Shown: positions 1 to 11,100 of the stretch, piece by piece | How the letters are laid out: every line of letters begins with the position of its first letter | Position numbering within the stretch: position 1 is the first letter of the stretch | DNA from: Callaeas wilsoni | Taxonomy: Eukaryota; Chordata; Aves; Passeriformes; Callaeidae | Direction: 5' to 3' | Assembly: GCA_013398955.1 (NCBI GenBank) | Contig: VWPU01014174.1 | Span: 26,232-90,231, forward strand | Length of the DNA: 64,000 nucleotides | Made by a program: the position numbers and the translations under genes | Notes under the pieces: generated by a model | The model's input: the letters and a program-made list of their open reading frames with translations, nothing else | The model's database searches: none | What the model was told of the DNA's origin: nothing

Positions 1-1616
1 TTGGGATTACTGAAGTGGGTTTTGCACAGCAGCAGGTGGATCCTTTGAGGTTGCCTTGTCTGTGGTGCTACAGATTCTGGAGATTTTGGAACTTTCTGGA
101 CGTGCTTTGCCAAGAACAATTCCTCCTGTCCCTTGAGGAGCTGAGTCCCACCAGATCCCTGGTGGAATGGTAGGAGTTGGTTGTGTACGTGTCTTCACAG
201 GTTGTTTTGTCCTGCTCCTCAGCACGAAATTATGTTTAAATTGATAAAATACAAATTCTTGGAGCTGTGACCTAACTGCCTCCAGGATGATGCATTTTCC
301 TGCCTCATAAAATTATCTGACAAATAGAATTCTTTGATCAATCAGTGAAAAAAAAACCCAAGAAGAAGGAAGGAGACAGGTATGGGTAGGGCAGAACTGA
401 AACCAGACAGCACTGCCCTGATGTGGGGCAGGTCCGGGAAGGGCATCACCAGCTCCTGGCCTAGGAAGGACTTCCTTATTTTTAGACTAAATCATGAATT
501 GGTGAAAGCTGCCACCAGAGAGTCCAGGCAAGAGGATGAGTTGGCTCTCTGTGCTGAGACAGAGATGGAAATCCAGATGTCTGGGAAGCTGAGCTGACCA
601 AATCCTGCTTTCCTGAGAAAGGAGGCACCTCAGAGACACTGGAGCCCTGGTGGGGCCTGAACGTGCTGCCACCCCCCAGGTGCTGGTCCCTTGGTCCCAG
701 AACAGGCCAGGCCGTGGAGGGCTGGATGGCCACTCCCCAGTATTCCCTTCACAGGCTCCAGCAAGCTCCTGGAGCACAGATGGAATGTCCTGCACCACCA
801 CTGACATTGGTGCAATTTAATTCCTTGACAACGTGAACACTCAGTTCTGTACCAGCATTTTCCACCACCGTTTCTTTTAAAAAAATGATTAATAAAATAA
901 TGTCCTATTACCTAAATCCTTCTCTCCCATCTCTGCCTCTGCACCTCCTTCCCTCTCCCTGCACACACAAGGGGCTGCTCCTCTCTTCCAGACCTGGTCC
1001 CCATCCCTGAAAACTATTTCATTGGAGCTCAGCTCACTTTGGAACAAACACCAGGATGAGAAGGGGGGTGGAAATTATTAAAACCATCCACAGGAGAGAT
1101 TTAGGGATAAATATGACAAGGTTTGCATCCTTTACCCCTAACTCTGGTTGACATTGCTGCTTCCCATTGGGAAATGAGCCTTCCCCATTGGGAATGAGCC
1201 TTCTCCAGGGCGTAGCAGAATGGAAAACACAACAAGAGGCGTTAAAAATTAGCAATAGCTCTGATGAAAGGCCCCTGTGTTTAGAGAGCCTGACTAAAGG
1301 AATTGAAGGCTCCTGTTGTTGATCTAAGGGAGGTGTGTTTGTTTCCCTCTAAACTTGCAGAAACACCGGCAGAGGCTGCAGAGACCTGGGGAATTTGCTT
1401 TGGAAGAATTGTGGGAATGTGACAATGGAGACATCGCTCCAGGTCCCACCTTTCTTGTGCTGGGTTTAGTGTCAGAGTCCCAGCATGGTGCTGCTCACTC
1501 CTGTGGGCCATGGGGTCTAAGCCATTTTCCAGCCTCATTTGTCCTGGGAACTGCTCAGAGCCCAGTAACGAATTCCATCATGTATTTGGCTAAAGTGCCA
1601 GAATCAACAACATAAT

Positions 1617-1770
1617 CAAAGAACCCCAGAATTATCTGGGTTGAAAGCGAATTTAAAATTCATCTCCTGCCATGGCAGGGACACCTTCCACTATCCCAGG
1701 TTGCTCCAAGCCCTGTCCTACCTGGCCTTGGACACTGCCAGGGATGGGCCATCTCCAGTATATCCCTACC
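1617..1770 (-). mobile_element. CR1 LINE 3' fragment
   Basis: Reverse-complement CR1 tail: CATGGCAGGGACACCTTCCAC, then CCTGGCCTTGGACACTGCCA. Confidence 0.8.
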
Positions 1771-1939
1771 ATGAAAAGCCTTTTTGTTAAGGTGCTGTGA
1801 ATTACATTTCACAATAACATCAATTCTTTGCCGTTTATCTGAGATTTATCATGGCCTCTCAACCAGCAAATCTTTGCTCCACAACCTCCAGTGATATTGG
1901 TCAGAAATCCCTGGCTGTGTGTGCTAGGCACAAATAACC

Positions 1940-2035
1940 TGGTCCAGTGGAAGGTGTCACGGCAGGCGATGGGAATTGGGTGATCTTTAAGATCCCTCCC
2001 AACCCAAACCATTCTGGGATTCCATGATTCCGCCA
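1940..2035 (+). mobile_element. CR1 LINE 3' fragment
   Basis: CR1 tail in plus orientation ending CCCAACCCAAACCATTCTGG and GATTCCATGATTC. Confidence 0.75.
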
Positions 2036-3111
2036 AATATGTTTTTTTAAAGTAAATGCTTCCCTTTATTTAGCAGTAACACTGAAAAATCAAATTTATT
2101 TCCTTCTTTGCAGCAAAGAGAGGCGGCAGCTTGTTCCTGGCATGAACTTATTGTGCAGTTTATTGTGATAAATAAAACCCCCCATTTTTTTTCCTTTTTA
2201 TCACCTGATGGTGGAAAACAGGTGCAGAGCAAACACCTCTGACCCATAATTACTCCTGAGTCACCAGAACACTCATGAGACGTGAGTGCCAAAGTGAGCA
2301 GCCCAGACTATGGTGACTGTTTGGGTTTTTTTTTCCTCTAACATAATTTGTTTGTTTCCTTATTCAGTAGATCATAAAATCTCAATTAGTGCATAAAATT
2401 TTGCAGCCCTGGCTCTCAGCTGCTCGTAAGCACAGCCAGTTCATTCATTTCATTGTGCTCTGCTGAGAGGGAACTCTTTACATAAATTGTATAAGGAAAT
2501 ACTAATCCTGGTTGTCCTCAAAACAGAGCCATAAGCTCCTGTAATTTTCTTATGTTTCCCCACTCATAACATAAATTTTGGATTTCTCACAGCTCTTGTT
2601 GGAATCTGTCTGTATTTTCACCCCTGGTTCCCAATCACAGTGCACTCTAGTGCTTTCCTCAAGGGCTGACAAGTCCCAGGCTCCCTTTACCTGCTACAGA
2701 GCTCCAGAGGTAACTTTTCCATCCTCTCCTGGATTTACCAAATCCTGGCTGTTTGGTGTGAGCAGTGAAGGCGCAGCTGGGGAGCTCCACATCCTTCCCT
2801 GGAGCTGACACATCTCATGGCACCAACATGGAGATGGTCTAACAACCCCACATCACAAGTCAAGAAGGGACCTTCTCCTCTTCTGTTTTCTTGGGGTTTC
2901 TTTGCTGTTCCAGCAGTTTATAGCCAACATTAACAAACCTCACTTGCTCAGGAAGTTCAAGTAATTTTTCAAGCTTTAAGGTATTTAAACATGAGAGGAG
3001 TTCCGTGTTGTGGGACTTCACCACATGCCTTAAAGTTAAGCCTCTGCTGGGTGGTGATGAACCTCAGCTGGCACTTAAATCCATTTATTGAATAAGTGTT
3101 TATCACACAAG

Positions 3112-3192
3112 CATGGAATGGTTTGGCTTGGAAGGGACCTGGAAGCTCATCCCGTTCCATGGGCAGGGACACCTCCACCAGCCCAGGTTGTT
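3112..3192 (-). mobile_element. CR1 LINE 3' fragment
   Basis: GGAATGGTTTGGCTTGGAAG followed by GGGCAGGGACACCTCCACCA. Confidence 0.75.
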
Positions 3193-3570
3193 TAGCTGTC
3201 CTAAGGTATGTGCAGGGAGGAGAGCCTGACTAAATTCCGCTTCCAGATGCTGGCACGGGCTGGGAAACCACAGGAGGCTGGGAATGCCCAGCTGTGCCCG
3301 AGTGGGTTTGCAGGGTCAGGAGGCTGCGGGGTGAAGGGGAGCCTGTGTTCCATCCCAGGAGCGGCTGCCAAGGATCTTTAACTGGGAGTTTGGGGAGCTG
3401 CTTGAATGAAACAACATCCGTGACCTGGAGAAAGAGTAAAAGCTGCTATTTATGGTGACTTCTGAGTGCAAACGGAATGGCAGCACCAGCTGGACAACAA
3501 CGGCAGCGCCAAAGCAAGCGGAGCACGCTCGGGGCTGGCGTTGGTGTTGACATGTCAGCAACGAGGCATG

Positions 3571-3850
3571 GGAGGAATCCAGCCCCAGGGCTCCCAGGTT
3601 TTCCTGCCCTGTCGGGAGGAATCCAGCCCCAGGGCTCCCAGGTTTTCCTGCCCAGGTCCCATGGCAGCGGGAGGAATGCAGCCCCAGGGCTCCCAGGTTT
3701 TCCTGCCCAGGTCCCACGGCAGNTCCCAGGTTTTCCTGCCCGGGTCGGGAGGAATCCAGCCCCAGGGCTCCCAGGGTTTCCTGCCCGGGTCGGGAGGAAT
3801 CCAGCCCCAGGGCTCCCAGGGTTTCCTGCCCAGGTCCCACGGCAGTGTCG
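3571..3850. repeat. GC-rich minisatellite with an assembly N
   Basis: Five to six imperfect copies (about 45-52 bp) of GGAGGAATCCAGCCCCAGGG and a TCCCAGGTTTTCCTGCC block. A single N at 3723 marks an assembly break inside the array. Lies 3' of the transporter-YrdC gene. Confidence 0.85.
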
Positions 3851-4369
3851 GGTGAGCAGGTGGGATGTGGCCTGAAGGAGAATTCCATGAACAAGGTGCT
3901 ACAAAACAATGATAAGGAGGAAGAGAAGGGAAAGGTTTTGTCCCCTGGGCTGTGGGAGGTGGGGCTGTGGCTGTGCCGGGAACGATCTCCCTGCCCAGAG
4001 CGGGAGGGAGGAGAGGGAACAACGGTAGGGAACTGGCTGAGATCTCCCACTTGGACACTGCCTCCAGGACGGGAAAAACATTACAGAAAACCTCCAATCT
4101 GTCATGCACCTCGCAGTGTTTTGAAGCCTTTGGGTCTAACTCATTGTTTCTTGTGTTGAGGTTTGTCTTTAGTGAGAAAATTCCCTCATCCCTGGCTCCT
4201 CCTGGGCCTTGTTTGCTTTGGGAGAGAGGGAGGTTCTGTTCCCTGCTCTTGGCAGAAACTTCTGCCCCTCCACGGGGCCTACCTAAGGCAAGTCCTGGGG
4301 ACAGGGCTGGGGACAGCCCTGGGGACCTGTGTGGGGACAGCCTTGGGGCAGCAGCACTCAGCCCAGGGG

Positions 4370-4435
4370 CAAGGTGGTGGAACAAGATGGTCTTGAAGAT
4401 CCCTTCCAACCGAAGCCAATCCATGACTCTGAACC
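4370..4435 (+). mobile_element. Short CR1 LINE tail
   Basis: CTTGAAGATCCCTTCCAACC then CCAATCCATGACTCT. Very short. Confidence 0.6.
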
Positions 4436-4732
4436 CTCGGCATCCCCCAGCCTGGCCATGGATGTTCACGGATGTTCCTTAGCATTTTCAAGGAGCTGAG
4501 TGCCCCAGGATGAGCTGGGGATTCAGCTGGGCCAAGCAGGGAGTGGCTGGGAAGATGGCAGGGAAGGAATGGGGTGAGTTACTTGCCGTAAAACCTCTGT
4601 CAGAATTACACCTCCCAGTATTTATTCCTTCCTCTGACGTTTAGTCATGGAGCTTTGCCATTTTGGGAGGATGAAGAGCTCGGTGGAGATCAAATGAAAA
4701 TCAAAGCCTTTTCTTATGTTCCAAAAGGAGGA

Positions 4733-4738
4733 TTTATT
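4733..4738 (-). terminator. Likely poly(A) signal of the transporter-YrdC gene
   Basis: AATAAA on the minus strand, 369 bases downstream of the TGA at 5107. It would give a 3' UTR of roughly 390 nt. I saw no closer canonical signal between the stop codon and this site. Confidence 0.5.
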
Positions 4739-5106
4739 TAGTGGGGTTTAGAACTTTAGAATACACAGATCTGAGTGTTGTGGAGGGGATGCACAAGCAA
4801 CCACGGCATTCACAGTTCAATGCACCTCAGAAACGCAGGAGCTCTGGGAATTCCTGCAGTAAAGCATCAGCTCCTGGGCAGCTCTCCTGGAGATTCCAGG
4901 CACTTACTGGGGATAAACAACAAATCACTGCAGAAAGCTCCCAGGAGAGGCCCCAGGTGGGGAAGTGCTGCTGTTCCCAAGGAGGTAAGAGCTGGATCAG
5001 AGAAGGAATGGCTCTCCCAAGGTCATGTGCTCCAGCAACACATGGGACACCTCATGTTTTAGGGAGAGCAGACGTCGTTCCTTTGCTCAGGGAAGGTTCC
5101 TTCGGT

Positions 5107-8100
5107 TCAGACCACTCTGTTCTTCACCCTTTCAAAGATCTGCATCACTTTTCCTGCTGGGATGCAGCCTTCCCGCACGATGGTGATGCCACCTTCCCAG
5201 AGGGAGAATGAACAAGTCAGGACAATTCCCAAAGGGGCACAGAAAGGAATGTAAAGGAACATCTCGCACCAGCAAAGCCACTCAAAATAAAGTTGTGTGG
5301 AAGGACCAGAAACTTGTCAGAAAGTGAAACCACCAATGAACACTGACCTCACACTTTGTTCAATGGTTTGGTTTTCCACTAATGAATCCCTCTCAAATGT
5401 CAGCCCGGAGCCACCCAGGACACCTCAGCGTGTGCTGCTGCGTCACTGTGGGCAAGCTCCTGTGCCACCCTCATTGTGGTGGTCCGAGGCAGCACCCACC
5501 CCTCCTCCCGGCAGCACCCACCTTCCCACTCAGATTTTCCTTGCACAACTGTGTTTGTCCTCCTGCCTTGCTCCCTGTCAACACAGAGGTCCTCCCAGGA
5601 CATCTTTTGTTTGCTTCTCTTCATCAACATGTTTGCAAATGTCCGGGCACTCAAGAGCTGTTACTCTTGGAGCACTCTGTGCTGCCAGATTGATACTGGG
5701 AAAGGCATGGAGACCTCCCAGGAAAACGCAATTGCTGACACAAAGGGCGGTTCTCACACTCACTTTCATCAATCTTTGTGCAGTTGACCACAGTGGATGC
5801 CACCACCTCGTCAGACTCTCCATCACAGAGAACACCCTCCAGCTTATGGCCAAGGCGCCTGTGGGGGTAAAAATAGCAACAACCCTTCACAGAACTTGCT
5901 GTGACCTCGTGCTGAGGCTCCCCTCGGTGCAGGACGTCAAACCGAGGTCTGCCACCACTTAAACAGGTGGGTGGCACTGCCAGTGACCAGGTACTCACGA
6001 GATGACCATGTCGTGGTGGGTGCTGTCCACCTCCCCACTGGGGTTGGCCGAGGTGATGGCCAAGGGCCCGGTCATGTCGATGAGGTGCACCAGGACTGTC
6101 AGGTCAGGGACTCGGATCATGATGCTGTCCTGGGTTCCCACCCTGCTGTACCCTGCTCCGACTCCTGGAAGGATAGGCAGAGGATGTTGGCAGAAGCACG
6201 GCTGGCACAGCCCCTGTCGTGGCACCAGGGGGAATCTCCTGCTTTCTTTTGGAAGTGACCCTGCTCCATGCACCCAACTACATGTGTCTTTGTGGACGTT
6301 TATTGCTGAGCAGAAATCTGTGAGAGCAGAGGTACAATTTGGGGTCTAACTGGGTAAAAAGGAAATGATTCATGGCTGGAGACATCACAGCTGTTTCCAT
6401 GGACACGGGATCTCCCTATATCCCAAAGCCTGACTTCCTGTGATGACTGCCCATCCTCCCATCCTCCACCACCTTCCTCTGCCTGTTAAACATGGGTAAC
6501 TCAGAATCACAGAATCAGCTGGGTTGGAAAAGACCTTTGAGATGATCGAGTCCAACTGATGACCCAACACCACCTTGTCACCCAGACCATGGCACCAAGT
6601 GCCACATTCAGGCTTTTCTTAACCACCTCCGGGGATGGGGACTCCAACACCTCCCTGGGCAGCCCATTCCAATGCCCAATCACCCTTTCAGTGAAGACTT
6701 TTTTCCTAATGCCCCACCTAAACCTCCCCTGGTGCAGATTAAGGCTGTTCCCTCTCCTCCTGTCCCTGTTCCCTGGGAGCAGAGCCCGACCCCCCCGGCT
6801 GCCCCCTCCTGTCAGGGAGTTGTGCCGAGCCACAAGGTCCCCCCTGAGCCTCCTTTGCTCCAGGCTGAGCCCCTTTCCCAGCTCGCTCTGCTGCTTCTCA
6901 CAGGACTTGTGTTCCAGCTCCTCCAGTTCCCTCATTCTGTGCTCTTTCCATGGATTCCCAGGAGCCAGGGTTGAGGTGAATCATCCCAGTGCTCACAGTG
7001 CCTGCCTGTGTCCAAATGGTGGGAAGGCAGAGGCGATGAGCAGGGATGACCATCGGAACCCTCTCATCTCCTGGATGCTCCACCCTGGTTTGCTCATTCC
7101 CAGTGAACAGCGAGGGGCTTGGGAGAGGGGACCCTCCCAGGCTGAGGAGCCTCCCTTGCTGCTGGTTAAAGAACTCATCCTGCTGACTCGCACTCTTGAT
7201 GAGTCATTCCAGCTGATTAACACCCTCTGCTAAACATCCACCAAAGCATCTGGGAGCTCCAGAGGGGATTTCTTGGGATAAAGTGACCAGAATCTCTCCC
7301 CATCACATCCCAAAGGGTGTTGGGATTGCAGACCCGCCGTGCCGAAAACATGAAAGGGGGGCGGAAGGGTTGTCCTGCTCATCTCACCCAACTTCTTCAG
7401 CCACTCTCCCTTCCGGATAATGCAGCCGATGCCACCGGGATAAACGTTTTCCATGAATTCCCAGAGCAGGGGGCTGATGGGCGGAGCAGCTGCTCGCAAC
7501 TGCTCCAGGTTGGAAATAAAGATGCAGATGGGCTTTTCTTGAGGCCTGTCCTGAAAAAACAGGGAGAAAATAGATGAAGAGGGAAAGTTTACCTGGAGAA
7601 CCTCGAAGCTTGCTGGGATCCTGGTTCGTGTGTTTCCCAGGGAGCAGGAACTCCAGGCAAGGAAGGTGTTGTGTCTGCACAAATGCTGAGCTGTGATTGA
7701 TGCCCCAGCTCAGATCTGCACGTGCAAATTGAAGAGGAGACAGAGCAGCAGCCTGCCCTTGGGAGCCTCTGGGATGCATCCAAATCCCCCTCTTTAGGCA
7801 CATCCATCACAGGGACAGCAACGCTCGACTCAGTATCAGCATTTTTTGGATCTTACACACCAGGGGCCTGATTTTTTCCAAACTTCTGCTGGTATAAACC
7901 AAGGTCAAATGCACCAATTCATGATGGGATAAGGGATGGAGAGCTCAACCCCCTGCAAACCAACATCTCCGTTATCACCCCTCCAGTGCTATGACAGAAG
8001 CTTGGTGAAATAATAAATTCGGTGTAAAACCAGCAGTGGAGATGGAGGGGAAATAAAACAAGCTCACAAAGCGGTGTCATTTCAGTCCTCAACTGACATC

Positions 8101-11100
8101 AGCTTCAGTGGGGCCAAATGACTCAGGAACTGGGCATGTATTTACATTCTGTTTGTATTCTCTCATCGGCAGGGAAGGTCAGCACTGGCACCAGGGCAGC
8201 ACAGAAGAGACGGCCTTTGTGCCGCTGCTCGCCTTCGGGGCCAGCTGAGATCGTCTGTTATGGTTATTTCTCCAGGCTAGCCAGGAAATTGCCTCATGGA
8301 CAACAGACAGGGCCAGGCTGCTAAGGCTGGATTGAAGGTGCAAACTCTGCGGCTGGTTCCAGCACTGAACGGCTCCAAAGGTCTGGGGAAATGCAGCCCT
8401 GGGATTCTGATTCAGCACTTCATAAGGCACAGAGGACAAACACTGGTTTGGACCCGCTTGTGAGTGGCTGTTCCTGTTTGGAGTTGTGCTTTGTCCATCC
8501 CAGGGATGTCGCTGCCTAATTCCCAGTGCTCCAGCCTGGAGCAGAGGGGCTGTACCCCGGCTTGCTCAGAAAATGGTCCCTGATATTCTGGTGTGGCTGC
8601 TCACGAGCTGCCCATGGTCACCTCCTGAGTCTTGGGACAGCCTGAAACCAGGGGCTCCCCTTTCTGCTTCTGCACGAACTCATGGGCAGCACACAGAGCC
8701 AGGTAAGCAGAGACATCCCTGAATTCCCACCTTGATCCTGTAGACCTTCTCGATGGCTTGAGGGTGTTTGCAAGAGGCTGCCAGGGCATACACGGTGTCT
8801 GTGGGGACCCCACACACGGCCCCTGTGTTCAGCAGCTCCGCGATGGTCCTCAGGCCACTCGTCAGGTGGGACTTGGGGCAGACACAGGGCAGGGGGTCTT
8901 CCTCGTCCTTCTTGGAGCTCTGGACCTGCCAGGAGCCAGGAGGCAACGAATAAGCAAATATATGGAACACAGGGCAGGATTCCATCCACCCAAATGCAGG
9001 GATCCACTGTGATCCCTTGGCAGTCCAAGGGCAGGGGCAGCACCTCTAGGGATGCTTCCCCCAAAGCTGGCGAGGTGAATTCCAATTATCAAAGTCAAAG
9101 AGAGCAGCTCAGGGTGGACATTTCAACTGCCAATGCCCAAAATTACGGGAGATGAATCCCACCCACCACAGCTTCCTGGAGAAATGGCTGCTCTCCAAAG
9201 TGACCTAAGGAAACTGTTCGGGAATCCAAAATCCAGAAGAGGATGGAGTTTGAAGTGCATTCCCATGAAATGCTGATTTAATGGAAATGTTTCTCTGCAG
9301 CAGGAATTGGAGCTGTCAGATCCATCACCCTGGATGGGGGAATTGCCCTGGTCAGACACACCAGATGGCAGAACGAGTCTGAAGTTAAGAAAAGATGGGG
9401 AATTCTTGCTGTCCAGTCTGGGAAACTTCTTAAACTCCCTGCTCCCAAGGTTATGGCTTTGACACTTCAGTCTACCAGGAATTCTTAGATTGGAGATGGC
9501 TGATTCCACAGGACCATGGAGACAGGCATTTTGGAGCAAGGTAGGAGTCTTGTGAACATCCCTGCCCTTTGTCCAATGTTATTCCTAAAGGAAGAGAGGT
9601 CATTTCCAGCTCACAACTCCCTACAAAACTGCCATGACCAGGACTTCGAACAGCACTAAAGCGTTCAGCAGAAGGGAAATTCCACGGGAATCTGCACTGA
9701 AGGCCCCAGAATATCCACTCTGAGCAAGGAAGGTACACCACCGTGCCAAGCATCTCTTACTGTGAGCAGAGGAGGTCCCATCACCAGGAGGTCCTTCCCG
9801 AACATGCAGTTGGTCAGCGAGGCTGTGGCTCCATAGAAACAGATGACGCTGAGGATGCTCAACATCACAACTGGAAAAAAATCCCAGAGTCAGAGGTAGG
9901 AAGGGTGATTGAATCCCCATCCCTGGAGGGATTTAACAGTGTGGACGTGGCACTTGGGCACAGGGCTTAGCAGTGCTGGGGGAATGGTTGGACTCAGTCT
10001 TGGAGAGCTTGGATTTCATGATGCTGTGATTCTGTTCTGTGGTGACAAAGTCCTGGTGGAACAGCTCCCACTAATCCCCTTGCTAAAGCACTCCATGGAA
10101 TTAAAACTAAAATTGTCGCTTGCAGCAAAGCCAAAGCTTCAGCAGAACTACAGCCATTGACAGTGGTGGCATGTTCAGCTCATCCCACGCCTCATGGAAC
10201 ATCCATGGTGAAGCAGAGCTGGCCAGAACCTCCAGAGGTGCTCTGATCCAGCAGTATTGGGTTTATTTGGAAGCTCAAGGCCCTGGGGATGATAGGAGGA
10301 AAGATTTCCTTCTCCAGCCATGCTTGCACACACACCAGACTTCCAGGGAAAGAGGAACGCTCTCTGTTTGATTTTCCCACACTGAGCTTTCCACACTGCT
10401 CCCCAACCCCGGACCCACTCCCTGCACTCTGTGGGTGAAGGTTTAATGTCCAAGTTCCCCTAAAACTCACTTTCAAATGGCAAAGGGAGATTCTCCAGTG
10501 TAAAGAGCAGAAAACAAATGGTCAAGACCTCCATGGCCAGGGTCAGGCAGAACAGCACCACATTAAAAGAGGAAGCTGTGGAAAGAAACACAAACAAGAG
10601 GGACCCACATCAAGCACGGCCCATAAAATGTCCATGAACCAGCAGAAGAGTTCCTAAATCAACTGAGGCTTGTTTGATTAAACTGAGCAGCCTCAGCTCT
10701 GATTTCCCTGTCCATGGAGGAACAAAGAGGCACTGCCAGGGTCTGTTCAGCCCTCAGGTTCCATGGACAGGCTGCCAAACCCTTGATCTGCCAGGACACT
10801 GTGCTCACATGGAAAACACTTCTCCGGCAGCCAAGCAAGTTCTGATTTACACCAGCTGGGTTGGAGTGTGGCTGTGGATTGCTGCCAGTGGCCCAGTGCA
10901 TTGAATACTTTCACCTGATTTGATCCTTTTATTTTCTTTGAAATGTTCTCGCATTCCCTCGGGGCTGTTTCTCCTAAGCCCAGCTCAGCTTCTGTTACTG
11001 GCTGTGGGCAAAACATCCCCGTTCTTGCTTAATCAGAGCGACAGGGAGAGCTGAGCCTCCCTCACTGGTGCATCTCCACCACAGAGCAACCACAGGAGGA

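Larger units (their letters stand above)
1..4700. other. Intergenic, 3' of the transporter-YrdC gene
   Basis: No coding exon recognised. Contains four short CR1 tails, the 3571-3850 minisatellite and otherwise unremarkable sequence. Confidence 0.6.

Noticed and set aside
5107..9000. A separate stand-alone YRDC gene
   Set aside because: The first YrdC exon (8925-8731) has no start codon of its own and joins in phase 0 to the last membrane exon. RNA data would be decisive.
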